Shown: positions 21,448 to 33,560 of the stretch, piece by piece
Position numbering within the stretch: position 1 is the first letter of the stretch
Layout: the number at the start of each line of letters is the position of its first letter
Origin: Buddleja alternifolia
Lineage: Eukaryota; Streptophyta; Magnoliopsida; Lamiales; Scrophulariaceae
DNA length: 64,000 nt
Assembly: GCA_019426215.1 (NCBI GenBank)
Contig: CM033405.1
Coordinates: forward strand, 6,797,001-6,861,000
Reading direction: 5' to 3'
Notes under the pieces: generated by a model
Told to the model about the DNA's origin: nothing
Seen by the model: only the letters and a program-made list of their open reading frames with translations
Databases searched by the model: none
Translations under genes and position numbers: made by a program

Positions 21448-24179
21448 GTGTATAGCAATAATGATGTTGAGAATCAATGTGTCGGATCTTCTTCTTCGTC
21501 TAATTCTATATCATCTCCGGGCGGTTCAAAATATTGGGAACCAGTGTGTGCTACTGAGTTTAAACCTTGCATTGGTAAGGTATTTGAAAGCTTGAAGTTT
21601 GCATTTGAGTTTTACAAAAGCTATGCTCGGTTATGTGGTTTTGATGTACGCAAGTGTTCCCAAAAAACTCATAAGGATGGTACGGTTATATCTAAACATT
21701 ATGTATGTAGTCGTTCCGGTGTTTACACAAAATGTGATGATGTTGGTTGGAAGAAGAAGTGTATGATTGGTCGATGTGATTGTAACGCCAAGATTGTAGT
21801 GAGGTTTAGTGCTTCCCAGGGATATGTTATAAAGAAATTTGTTGAGCGGCACAATCACGAGTTGGCGACCGACGAGGGAAAACAGTTTCTGAAAGTTAAT
21901 CGGAACATTGATCCATCCCAGATTATGTTTTGCTTAAACGCATCAAAGGTGAATGTTGGCGCCGTCAAATCACATTCATTCCTGAAGGAGATTGCAGGTG
22001 GGTTTAATAATGTTGGGTCAACTTCTACAGACTTCAAAAACGCAAAAAGGGATGTGAAGCAATACGTCGGTGAGAACGATGGGGAGATGATTGTTAGGAA
22101 ATTTATGAATTTGAAAAAAGCGTGTGAAGGATTTTTTTTTGATTATGCCACAGATGATGACGGTTGTATGAGTAAGTTGTTTTGGGCTGATCCGATTGCA
22201 GTAAGGAATTTTGAACTATTTGGTGATGTTTGCTCGGTCGATGCAACATTTCGATCCAATAAGTAAGCACTCTTGTTTGAATGCATAATACATTTTTTTT
22301 TAATATGTTATGAACATATGCTGTATAACACACTATCAGTTAATGTATATTACTCATTCAATAAATGTATAATGAATCATTAGTTAATGTATATTTGATT
22401 ACCCTGTTAATAAATGTATAATGATTCATTAATTGTCGGTGTAATTCCTTTTCAGGTATCAAATGAAATTTGTTCCTTTTTCTGGATTAGATAACCACAA
22501 GAGAATAGTCACATTTGGTGCTTCTCTAATCGCAAAAGAAGACATGTACACGTGGGTTTTTGAAGCTTTTACACGTGCAATGGGACGGGAACCAATCTAT
22601 ATTGTATCTGATCAATGTCCTGCTATGAAACAGGCTATTCCTAGTGTTTTTAAAAATGCTAGGCATCGTCTTTGCGCGTGGCATATCATGAAGAAGTTCC
22701 CAACTAAGGTTTGTGTCTTTACTGCTTTTTTGAATCCATATTATATTAATGTGTTACAATAGCATTTGACATACTGTAGTATGATATGGTATTTAGTGTA
22801 CAGTGCATTTTAATAAGATTTAATTTTATAATGTATAATGTGTTCGATATAGAGTGTATAATGATACCTTTATGTAGTGTATAGTACAATATATTATGCT
22901 GTATAATATGTTTTGCATTTGATTATTTTTTCTCCAGATTTCACCACATACAGGTAAATATGCTGAAGTAGTGAGAAAGGTGAATAATTTTGTGTATAAT
23001 GACGAAATCACGCCACGTGAGTTTGAAGATGGTTGGAATGCTCTTATTTCAAAGTATGGGCTAAGCCATATTGAATGGCTTTCTGAAATTTACGACAACA
23101 GACATTCGTGGGTATCCGCATTTTATCGAGATGTTTCGATGGGTGGGTTACTGAGGACTACATCGATTTCAGAGTCGATTAATTCATTCTTTAATCAATT
23201 CTATGTAAAGGGTGACACAATCATTGAGTTCTATAGTAGATTTGAAAGTGCTATGGACAGGCAAAGGAATACGAATGCAAGATTAAATCACGAGTCTTTG
23301 GTCTCTAAACCATCATTAGAAACCCCTCTGCCGATAGAGGAGGATGCTTCAGAGGTATATACACGCGCTGTTTTCTATGACGTACAAGCGGAGATCAAAA
23401 AGTCTGCGTATCAAGTGATACTTCAAAGTCTAAATGTTGTTGATGGTGTGAAATCATTTGTCGTATTTGACTCCGACAACGAATCAGAGTTATATGAGGT
23501 ATATCAATTTTTTATAGTGTATGTTATTATTATATATGTTGTATATTATTAAACAGTCAATGTATGTTACAGTTTGTTCATTGTATTTATGTTATAGGTG
23601 AAACATTTTGCATCGAACGATCAGGTTGATTGTTCTTGCCGACTGTTTTTGAGGCGGGGTATTTTGTGCAGACACATTTTCTTTGCATTCAACCAAAGCC
23701 GAATACTCAAATTGCCCGCCGAGTATGTTCTGAATAGATGGAGAAAAAATGCAGAAATTATGGCTTCTGATATAATTAATAACCAAGTCGGACATTATCG
23801 CGCGATGATGGAGAAGAACACAAATGATGTGAGTCAAATTTGGATTGACTTTCAATCATGTTTAAATCTTGCAAGTTTTAACAAAGAAAAACTCGACTAC
23901 ATAAAAAATCAATTGGTGGATATGAAGTCTCATTTGAGTGTCGGTGCGGACGATAACAATAAGAATAATAAGAATGCTGTTATCGAGACACTAGTGGGAC
24001 CCCAAATTGAGAACGAGCTCGGGATCAGAAATCCTCAAATGAGCCGATCTAAAGGGTGCGGTAAAAGAATTAAGAGCAGTGCCGAGATATCAAAGCATGT
24101 TCCTAAGAGGAGAAAATGCACTGTATGCGGAAAAGTTGATGGGCATAATGCAAGAACATGTCCATCAAAAGAAAAATAG
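21448..24179 (+). CDS. MULE transposase (FAR1/FHY3-like), four exons
   Basis: This is a DDE transposase of the MULE/FAR1 type, expected to bind the element's ends and catalyse transposition in the nucleus. Exons 21448-22262, 22456-22708, 22938-23498 and 23598-24179 join in phase to 736 residues. Order: FAR1-type zinc-binding DNA domain (about residues 46-140, ending ERHNHEL), catalytic core with D in SVDATF, D in YIVSDQ and E in SISESINSFF, SWIM zinc finger (CSCRLFLRRGILCRHIFFAF) and a C-terminal CCHC knuckle (CTVCGKVDGHNARTC). No in-frame stop was found. The start is unresolved. An acceptor (TTAAACAG, ending 21439) precedes the open frame, and no in-frame ATG precedes the FAR1 region in exon 1. 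The upstream ATG exon (21217-21275) joins in the wrong phase. Confidence 0.9.
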
Positions 24180-24668
24180 AAGTGTTTTCTTTTTTTACAA
24201 TTAGTACTGTACAATTAAGTAGCATTCAATGTATAACATATCATTTTATAGTGTATAATGATATGTTAATCAATGTATAATGATTCAAAGGATCTCTGTG
24301 TATACTGAAACATTTATTGAAAGTGAATGAAGTGTATGTTAAAAAATGTCATAATGTATGTTGTATATTTTTTAGTGTTTTTTTAATTATACTGTTTAAT
24401 TATATACTTTAATTGAGTTTTTTTATTATGTACAGTGAATATATTGGGGCTGTTAGAATGTATACTTATGTGCTTTATATAACATTAACAATTAAACTCA
24501 ATGGCCAGAACAATATAAACAGGTTATGAGCAATGAACAAATTTTTTATATATTTAAACTGTTCAACTAAAACTAATAACGTGATGTACAAAAACTAATA
24601 AATTGTACAAAAACTAATAACATGTACATCTAACAAAAAATGTTGTAAACGTATCACGTTGTTTAAAT
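24180..24668. other. Space between the convergent MULE genes
   Basis: The region is AT-rich with recurrent GTATAATGATA and TGTATAATG motifs. It should contain both polyadenylation regions. No ORF of note is present. Confidence 0.6.
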
Positions 24669-27600
24669 CTAGCGTTTCTTCCCCTTTTTCAGTTGGGCTT
24701 GTTCACGTTCCCAATCCCTTGATCGTTTGATAATGTCGTCCTTGAGTGTGTTCAAATCACAAGTGAGGATTTTCTCCAGATAAAGTGCTCTCAATCTAGT
24801 GAGTTTTGCAACTTGTCCTTTCTGCATTATATAAATATTAAAGTTAGATAGACAGGAAAATAAAGATTTTCAGAAACTTTCAGTTCGTAGAATAAAAAAA
24901 TGTAAATCATTACGCTTTCTGCACCCAATTCTGCATCCCAAGTCTTTAATCCCCCACCGAAGTAAGTTTCCATGTGACGCATTACAAAAACACCACAGTC
25001 CGAGCTGTTTCTGTGCGTACGCCATGGCATTGGAAGCCGTTCCATTTCTACCGTCGACAATGCTTGTGCAGCTGGATGGTTCATATCATTCAGGAATTTG
25101 GTAAACATGGCCCTCTGTTTTGAAACAATCAAACAAAAAAGCTATGAGGCACAGTGTATAAATATATTAATATCATTATACAGTACATTATCGACTTAAT
25201 ATACAGTGTATAATTAATAATTATACATTGTATACACAATCATTATACAGCAGTATAATATTATTAACAGTGTATTATCATATCATTATTAAGTGGGTTA
25301 ATTGTGTGATAATGAAGATTTAACACATATATATTGACATAAAAAAAATAAACATTAGTGTTTAAAGGATTGTTACCAAAGTGAATGGCACATGTTGGTA
25401 TTTGTTTTCGAACGACACATCCGTTTTGCTATTGTCAAGGATCTCAATAGCTGGCTGCTTCAAATTAAAGCACATCACGTAGTAGTGTCCAGCGTGAAGA
25501 ATAGGAAAGACAACCTATATATCGATGGGATGAAAGTGGTGTTAATGAATCTCCATAAAATTCGATAATTTTAACAATGTAACGGTGTTAGCTTACCAAC
25601 GTTACATCGGTTATGTTCACTCTTGGAAACATGTTCAGACGATTTGTGATGTTTTCCACGAATTTTTGATGCAGTGCATCATCATGTTTGGCGCTTTTGT
25701 TTGACGTGAAGAAAACCTGTTATCAAATTTTTAAAAAAATTAGTTAGCGAGCAGAACATTATATCGTATGCATTAACAAGAAGTAAAGAAGTATATTCTA
25801 CCGTGTCGGACACGTGGAAAAAAAATCTAAGCGGTGATGCGGGTGCTCTTGTTGACTCGCCATTGTTCAACAGGTATGACCAGAGGTCTATGACTCCAGA
25901 TAAAAGCTCGGTCCGTTGAGACAATGTCTTTACATCCCAAATATAGCCAAGTACATCACCACTTGTGAAAACAACAGTTCTGTAAAATCATATATATAGT
26001 GTAATAAGTTATTGTTCATTATACAGAATGTATAATGATGTAATATCATGTTAATCAATATTACCATTATACATAGTACATTCGGTTATTACATAGTGTG
26101 TATTTAAAATTCAAAGGAATACAAATAGAACAATTGTATTATAAATGTACTCACATGTCGTCTTCGGCAACTTGATTCACCCAATCCCATAGCCTTTTTT
26201 CATTTGCGCCCTGTTTTGAGATTATATTCACAACCCGTTGAACATATGGAGAACACAAGTCTGGAGCTGGTCTGAATTGTCTCTTTGTTTCTCCAATGAT
26301 CTCAACAGCCGGGGCAATGGTAGCGTCTGGATGAGGGAATCGTTCTGTGACAATGGATTTTTCGTCCCTTGTTGTCACATCTGGAGATGCTTGCTCAGAG
26401 ATGTGGGAGGTGTCACCGGTGTATTGTCTAGCAATTGACAACACAGCCCCCTCTGGATCATCCTGACGCGGTTTCTCCGGTGTTTGTGTCAACAAGCTGA
26501 AGGTTGGCTGTGATTGTACTCGTGGACGTACTCTCTTAACCGGTGTAGTTTGTTCGGGTTGGAGAGGCGGATCAGCTGGGGCGGCTGCATGTTGTTCAGG
26601 TGAGGAAGGGGCACCTGGTTGATATGTTCTTGCCTCTGGTTCCCCCACTGGATCCTCCTGACGCGGTTTTGCCGGTGTTTGTGTCAACAAATTGAAGGTG
26701 GGCTGTGAATAAACCGGTGGACTTATTCTATTAACCGGTGTAGTTTGTTCGGGTTGGAGAGGCGGATCAGATTGGGCGGCTGCATGTTGTTCAGGTGAGG
26801 AAGGGGCATCTGGTTGATAAGAACTTGTCTCTGGTTTTGTTCTATACAGTTTTTCAACATGATCTAACACCCTTTTTTCAATCACCTTCAACCGTGGATT
26901 TGATGGAAGAATGGAGTCACATGATTGGATGTATCCATTGTACGTAATAAGCTTATCCACCAGGTCCAATGCAGCCCTTTCCAAATTGAAAATCATCCCC
27001 TGCGTATACAGTAGTGTTCAAACCATTATACACTATATTTAAGTACAATTATACATCATGTGATTGAAAAGTATACAGTTATAATAATTTGACTAATTAC
27101 ATAAAGATGCATACCTCTTCAAATGTATTCCAGTCCTTGATGGATGCATCTGATACTGTGGGAGCTTCTAAAGAGGTAGTGGGTTGTTTGGGAGCTTCAA
27201 TATGTTGTGCAACATGCTTCCCTTTGTCAGCCTTCATTTCCCACTGCCCCTTTGATATGATCCCCTGGCCAAAAACTCCCTGTTTAATCTCTATGTTACT
27301 CTTTTCTCGTAGCGCAGAGTCTGTCCAAGTGAGCCAAGTTGGGATTGATCTTGGTACTGTCCTATGCCCCTTGTAGTTGACTCTGTCAGCATACAATATC
27401 TGAATTTGGAGGAAAAGAAAAAAGTTGAGATCATAGAAGTATACAGTAACATGTAAACCATTATTCAGTATATGATAAACCATTGTACACTAGATAATAT
27501 ACTATTATACAGTGCTATTCATATAACACATTATAACACATTACAGGGTATGAGTTATACACTGTAAATTATACACATTATAACACATTATACACATTAT

Positions 27601-29754
27601 AATGTGTTCATATAACACATTATAACACATTACAGGGTATGAGTTATACACTGTAAAATATAGTGTTAAGTTCATTTAACACATTAGACACATTATACAC
27701 TAAATCAACAAAAATACATTATACACATTACACACATTATAACACATTATAGTGTATGAGTTATACACTGTAAAATATAGTGTTAAGTTCATATAGCACA
27801 TTATAACACATTATAGTGTATGAGTTATACACTGTAAAATATAGTGTTAAGTTCATACAGCAAATTATAACACATTATAGTGTATGAGTTATACACTGTA
27901 AAATACAGTGTTAAGTTCATTTAACACATTATACACATTATACACATTATACACTAAATCAACAAAAACACATTATTGGAACACAATCAACATCAGAAGA
28001 GGCACTGTAAACTTACAATCATAAATAGAAGAGGTCGAGTGTACATGCGTTTCGCCGGATCCTCTTCCCAAACGTGTTTTGTGTCTCCCAAACTATTCAG
28101 GACTAGTCCGGGCCAATTGTATATTGACAACTCATCAAGAGACCCCTTGAAATTGAGTATCTTCTTGTTGACGAATGGTGTACCAGGGGTCTCTATCAAG
28201 CAATTATACATAATCATCATAAAATTCAGCTTGAATTGAGTTGTGAGTTGTTTATCAGATTGAATTGCCTTCACGACCATTGACGCTGAAACTTTAAACT
28301 TTTTGGACTTATCAAGGCCAAATTGGTCAGTGAATGTGTCTAATCTCTTTTGATTTTTTACAGTGAGGTCTATAGGCCGCTTCCCGTGTGGAAATCCCAA
28401 AACCTCGGCCACATCATACTCTGTAATATTTATTTTTCCTCCGGGCAGAGTAAGCCTGAAATTTGCTGGATTTAAAGATTTTAGAACTTTATATCCAAGC
28501 CGGTGAGGCAGCTCTGTAATGTTGAAATCCAAAAAGGATCCGAACCCGGATTGTCTCACCCATTCCCGTTGTGGTTCGGTCAGTTTTGAAAGAGTATCCA
28601 CCAAGACCTTCATCGATACTCTTATTCGTGTATATTCAACCACTTTCCTTTTCCCCTTCGGTGGCAGTTTGGATACGGTCTGGGTTTTCTGTTTTTTAGA
28701 TTTTGTTTTTACAGGAGGGCGGTGTGTCGCGCGTCTTTTCCGAGCAGCAGGTTGTTGGTCTGATTTGGTATATTCGTCTTGATCAGACGATTCTTCTGCT
28801 GACTGTACGTATTCCTCATCAGTACTAGGTTGTTCAACACTAAGAGGCTCAACAACATCGGCAGGCACAAGTTGCAACCTCTCAATTGAATTGGTAGAGG
28901 ATGAATCTGCTTCAGCATCTGCATTACAGAGTAGACAAAGACATCATACACTAAAAAATTACACAAATCCAGATTATACATACACAAATATTATACACAG
29001 TGTTATTCATTATTATACACTTTAATGCAAACCATTATACACCCAAATATGCAGTATGTGCATACACAGTACAATTAATATGATGTATAATATTATACAC
29101 AGTGTTATTCATTATTATACACTTTAATGCAAACCATTATACACCCAAATATGCAGTATGTGCATACACAGTACAATTAATATGATGTATAATATTATAC
29201 ACAGTGTTATTCATTATTATACACTTTAATGCAAACCATTATACACCCAAATATGCAGTATGTGCATACACAGTACAATTAATATGATGTATAATATTAT
29301 ACACAGTGTTATTCATTATTATACATTACAATGCAAACCATTATACACCCAAATATGCAGTATGTGCATACACAGTACAATTAATATGATGTATAATATT
29401 ATACACAGTGTTATTCATTATTATACATTACAATGCAAACCATTATACATCTACGTTTTATATATTATACATTTAGAATGAAGAAAATGACGTAATTATA
29501 TACAGCATATGTTACTCAAATATGCATATAACCTAACCATAATATTACACCCATAGGTACATAAGCCATCAAAACAAATAAAACCAGCGTATAGATACAT
29601 TGCGCGTTCCCAATATAGTTGTAATACACAGAGTATACGTACAGAAGCCATCAAAATCCACAAAATACGTAATATTGTCACCCATAGGTCGAAGAAGAAA
29701 TGAAAAGTGTGTATAATCGATACCTGTTATTCTGGATGGATTTTTCGTCCTCAT
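24669..29754 (-). CDS. ULP1-like cysteine protease (C48) carried by MULE, nine exons
   Basis: C48 proteases cleave SUMO or related modifiers. Exons (minus): 29724-29754, 28017-28918, 27115-27399, 26155-26999, 25802-25979, 25597-25716, 25377-25514, 24914-25114, 24669-24821. All have GT-AG borders and consistent phases, and total 2853 nt (950 residues) with no stop. The N-terminus has acidic and basic linkers (KRKVV, KTKSKKQK) and a folded region in exon 2 (SGFGSFLDFNITELPHRLGY). Exon 4 holds a proline/glutamine-rich tandem repeat of about 62 residues. The protease core is in exons 7-8: His in HAGHYYVMCF, Asp in IEILDNS, Cys in NSSDCGVFVMRHM. The C-terminus is basic and coiled (LKKGKKR). Likely nuclear by inference. 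The intact frame suggests recent selection. It occupies the position of mudrB but shows no similarity to it that I can see. Confidence 0.88.
26450..26850 (-). repeat. Coding tandem repeat in ULP1-like gene
   Basis: Two successive segments of about 62 codons each contain APSSPEQHAAA, PPLQPEQTTPV, SQPTF.LLTQTP and KPRQ.DP. They are about 85% alike at DNA level, so this is an in-frame internal duplication in the disordered linker ahead of the protease core. Confidence 0.88.
27480..27970. repeat. AT-rich tandem repeat in intron 2 of the ULP1-like gene
   Basis: Units of about 70-80 bp built from CACATTATAACACATTA, GAGTTATACACTGTAAA and TATAGTGTTAAGTTCATAT recur about five times. The same TTATACAC/GTGTATAA words are scattered across the non-coding parts of the whole MULE. 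Confidence 0.8.
28989..29450. repeat. Tandem repeat, 102-bp unit, intron 1 of the ULP1-like gene
   Basis: TGTTATTCATTATTATACA recurs at 29001, 29103, 29205, 29307 and 29409, an exact 102-bp period. The copies are nearly identical, so amplification is recent. Confidence 0.92.
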
Positions 29755-30104
29755 TTTTTGATGAAAATGAAATCGGTTTGCGAGAGTATCAGAACTAGGG
29801 TTCCCAGCTATAGAAAATTAGAGTTTAATTTTGGCAGGTTTTAAAAATGGGAGAGATTTCGACGAATCTGTATGTTTATTAGGTTTAAAATTGGGAAAGA
29901 TTTCAGGGGAGACGGGGGAGAGAATGTAGGAGAGAATCGAGGTATAATGGGTGTAAATTACCAAAATACCCCGCAGACAGCTTAATATTTGGGTTTCCCG
30001 CGTGTACAGTGAATAATTTGGACCGTTGGATTTAATTGATCCAATGGTGTATATTGGGTCTTATATCTTATCTAAGAGAGGGTATGTATTAGATCTTGAC
30101 CCTA

Positions 30105-30457
30105 TATATATATATTATGTGAATGGGACTGAGGTACTTTCCTCGTCCACAACTATTCTGAAACCAGCTGGACATCTTGCAGAGTGGATCATCACAATTA
30201 GTTACATTCTCAATGTCACCAGCAGATGTCGCCGGACGAGCTTTCAATGTCGTCGTCGAAGACAATTTTAAAGGAATGCCTTCAATGTATCATATATATA
30301 AGTGGAATATCAATTAGTGCTTTTGACTATTTTTATCATGTACATGCAGCTGCTTTAGAAACAGTTGCAGTTTCATGAACCTTAAATTTTCACAAATGTA
30401 ATGTCTTAATTTTATTTTATTTATTTATAGATGATGGATATATATATCGATACTTAC
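30105..30457. other. Ankyrin gene intron remnant
   Basis: No gene is seen. This is the intron part between the MULE right end and the donor of the exon that ends at 30458 (TCTC|GTAAGT on the minus strand). Confidence 0.5.
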
Positions 30458-30727
30458 GAGAGTAGATGAATTTTTGCCACCAGCTGAAACATTCTTCACT
30501 TGTGAACACATAGTTCATTTGGGCTATCGTTGGGAGAGCTGCGAAGTCATTCCCACTTCTTAATCTAGCCAAATCTGGGTATTTTTCATCCAAATCCAAT
30601 GCAACATCAAATATTGGAGAAGCTATCATACAAATCAACAGGTCAACGCCGAAGCGCCCTTCAAAAAGACGGCCAGGCTAAGCTCCATTAATAGATGAAT
30701 ATTTTGCTCGGACATGGATATCAAGTA
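30458..30727 (-). pseudogene. Ankyrin gene exon, 3' half (split by CACTA)
   Basis: It encodes LISMSEQNIHLLMEL, then after a frame break GRLFEGRFGVDLL, ASPIFDVALDLDEKYPDLAR and CFSWWQKFIYS. All are typical of the second ankyrin block in ITN1-like proteins. The frame changes near 30680. The measured length (267 nt after the TAC duplication) is one base short of what the flanking phases need, so a single-base deletion explains it. The 5' continuation lies beyond the CACTA element at 40748. Confidence 0.8.
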
Positions 30728-30728
30728 T

Positions 30729-31200
30729 CACTACAAGAAAACAGGGCTTCAGCCACGGAAAATCAAGGACGGACAAAAATCTGTGGCAAATCAGAGACGA
30801 ATTCAGCCACTGAAATAGATTCCGTCGCATATCAGCGACGGATTACCGACGGATTTTCGAATCCGTCTCAATTTCTTAAATGAATTCCAGATGGGGAAAA
30901 TTAATGTTAAACAAAGATGGCTTCAGCGACGGATTTAGAGACGGCGAGAGGTGCGTCACTAAATCCGTCGCTAATTCGATTATGTAATTTATCCATTTTA
31001 AAGACGGATATTTTCAGTCTCAGTTTTCATATTTAAGACGGATTCACAGACGGAAATACAAATTTGATTTCCGTGGCAGATCAGAGATGGAATCAGCTAC
31101 AGAAATCTATACAACATTCCGTTTTATTTTCAGAGATGGAATCAGCTACGGATGGATATTGATCTTAATTCTGAGACAGAATTAGAGACGGAAAAAAATT
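30729..31200 (+). repeat. CACTA left subterminal repeats
   Basis: The motif GACGGA(TT) and its variants (AGAGACGG, TCCGTCGC, TCCGTCTC) occur many times in both orientations. This is the expected binding array for the element's transposase. The matching array is at 40250-40747. Confidence 0.85.
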
Positions 31201-31239
31201 GAATTAAAAAATAATGGGATGATAAAATATTTGTGTGTT

Positions 31240-31919
31240 TGAGAGCTTGAACCCACAACCACCCATATGAACATTGGTATTTAATACCATTGTACTACAA
31301 TGTAATTTGTTTATAAATGCTTGTGTGTAATAAATATGTCTCTTTTGTTTAATTAAAAAATTACTTATTTGCTTAATTAAAAAACTAAAAAAACTAATTC
31401 AAACTCCAAGAATTGAACATGTGACCTCCAATTACATATAAGGAATTGAATATCATTGGACCACATGATAGTATATATACTAATGTTGGTGTAAAATTAA
31501 ATACATCTTATTTTATTTCATTAAGAAACTAAAAAGAATCCATTAAATCACCATGAATCGAACCTGTGACCTCCATTTACCCATAAGGGACTACATACCA
31601 TTAGACCACATGGTAATAAATGTACTAAAAAAGGTGTAAAATTATATACAGCCTATTATGCTTCATTAAAAAACTAAAAAGATCCCTTACAACTTCATGA
31701 GTCGAGACCTCTATTATCAATTGGGGTCTAGTAACCATTGCACTATAGGTGACTCTATTGCCTATAATTCGGTAATTAATATATATGTATACTTATTTGC
31801 TTAATTGAAAAACTAAAAATTTTGAATCAACTCCAAGATTCGAACCTTTGACCTCCAATTACATATAAGGAACTAAATATCATCGGACCACATGATAATA
31901 TGTGTACTAATGTTGGTGT

Positions 31920-31961
<42 letters not shown>

Positions 31962-32510
31962 ATTTCATTAAAAAACTAAAATAAAATTCATAATAACAAC
32001 ATGAATCGAACCTATGACCTCCGATCCATTATAACTTCATGAGTCGAACCTGTGACCTCTATTATCAATTGGGGTCTAGTAACCATTGCACTATAGGTGA
32101 CTCTATTGCCTATAATTTGGTAATTAATATATATGTATACTTATTTGCTTAATTGAAAAACTAAAAATTTTGAATCAACTCCAAGATTCGAACATTTGAC
32201 CTCCAATTACATATAAGGAACTAAATATCATCGGACCACGTGATAATATGTGTACTAATGTTGCTGTAAAATTATATATATATAATTTTATTTCATTAAA
32301 AAACTAAAATAAAATCTATAATAACAACATAAATTGAACCTATGACCTCCAATAACCTATAAGGGATTGCATACCATTGGACCACATGGTAACATATGTA
32401 CTAAAGTTGGTGTAAGATTGCATCGAACTTATTTTGTTTCATTCAAAAACTAAAAAGATCAATTACAACTCCATGAGTCGAACCTGTGACCTCTGTTATC
32501 AATTGGGGTT
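31240..32510 (-). repeat. Array of tRNA-like repeats
   Basis: About nine degenerate copies lie on the minus strand. Each has an A-box-like TGGTCCAATGG or TAGTGCAATGG and, about 54 nt from box start to box end, a B-box-like GGTTCGA(A/T)TC. A variable middle lies between (CCCTTATGGGTAA). Copies sit at about 31250, 31415, 31560, 31700, 31835, 32005-32090 (two), 32190, 32340 and 32475. Spacers share TTCATTAAAAAACTAAAA. Part of the array (31690-32030) is duplicated at 32035-32320. The copies lack good acceptor stems, so these are tRNA-derived relics rather than active tRNA genes. Confidence 0.6.
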
Positions 32511-33560
32511 GACCAAAACTTGTTGAATTCGACTCGAACTCGAAAAATTTATATATATCGAATCGGTATGACTCGATGCCCACCTCATTAGACCACTAAT
32601 GAGGCCAATGTCCAAAGCTTTTCTAATTGGGCAATTAAAATATAATTATAATATATCTAATATATTATAACTTTATTAAATTAGCTTATTTATATGCTAA
32701 AATGCCTTAATTAAGCATTTTAGACCCAAATAGCCCATTGAGTCTTTATGATAGTGGGCTATTTATTCTCAATCCAATCTCTTGTCAGTATAATTAATAA
32801 ATTTAGCAAAACTTATTTCTCTCTGTGGAAACTTATAATATCGTATATATATTCTACCAAAAAATAATAATTTAGTATATATTATAAATAATAATATTTA
32901 AATATTATTTATATCGAGACTTGCGAGCCAACAAATTTTTTTTTTTGCTCGAATTAATTAGGCTCGTTGGAGTATTTTATTTATTTTTTTGTAAACAAAT
33001 AACCCTAAACCCTAAACTATATATCCTAAACCCTAAACCCTAACACTAAACACTGAAACACATATAAAGTGATGAGATTTACATAAATTGAGATGAAGTT
33101 GTGATTATCTTGTAACAATTAGAGGCATAATGAGATTTACATAAGAAAGTATTTATTTTACCAATTATATATTTTTTATTCAATTACCATATATTAATAT
33201 ATTAGAAATACACCTCTATTAGTTTTTGTCATATAGAGAGTGTTAAAATAAAAAACTAACACAATCAAATCTATTTAGAAAAGAAAGCAAAGATTAGATT
33301 TGACGACCAAATCATCATACATATATATATAAATATATATAATATAATATCTTATAATATTATATATGTATAAGTAATCATACATTAATATTTATCATGA
33401 TTATATTTAACACTACATATATTAATACAAAATTAATAATTATATGTTAATAAAAAAAGTATTTTTTATTTTTTTTCTGAGCTTAAGCTTGAATTCGATT
33501 CAACTCGACCCAAACTCAAAATTCTTGCTCGGCTTGGTTCGTCGGCATCCTATATAAATG
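32511..33560. repeat. Decayed repeat cluster with telomere-like tract
   Basis: AT-rich sequence flanked by GACTCGAACTCGA-type (32535-32580) and GAATTCGATTCAACTCGACC-type (33490-33550) segments. These resemble the ends of the MITE at 49549-49915. A CCCTAAA-like tract lies at 33000-33050. The sequence after it matches the region after the tract at 5301. No gene is seen. Confidence 0.6.

Larger units (their letters stand above)
20344..30104 (+). mobile_element. Mutator-like element (MULE) with two convergent genes
   Basis: The left end TAGGATATGGATCAAATACATACC is matched inversely by the right end (GGTATGTATTAGATCTTGACCCTA). The arms extend about 60 bp with mismatches (shared AAGACCCAAT and GATCCAA). 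Between them are a FAR1-type MULE transposase on plus and a ULP1-like protease on minus, both with open exons. The gene ends are about 490 bp apart. This is the arrangement of maize MuDR, where mudrA and mudrB run inward from the two ends. Flanks are AT repeats, so the 9-bp duplication cannot be confirmed. It lies in an intron of the ankyrin gene. Confidence 0.88.

Noticed and set aside
31240..32510. Functional tRNA genes
   Set aside because: Box-like words are present, but acceptor and anticodon stems do not pair convincingly in any copy.
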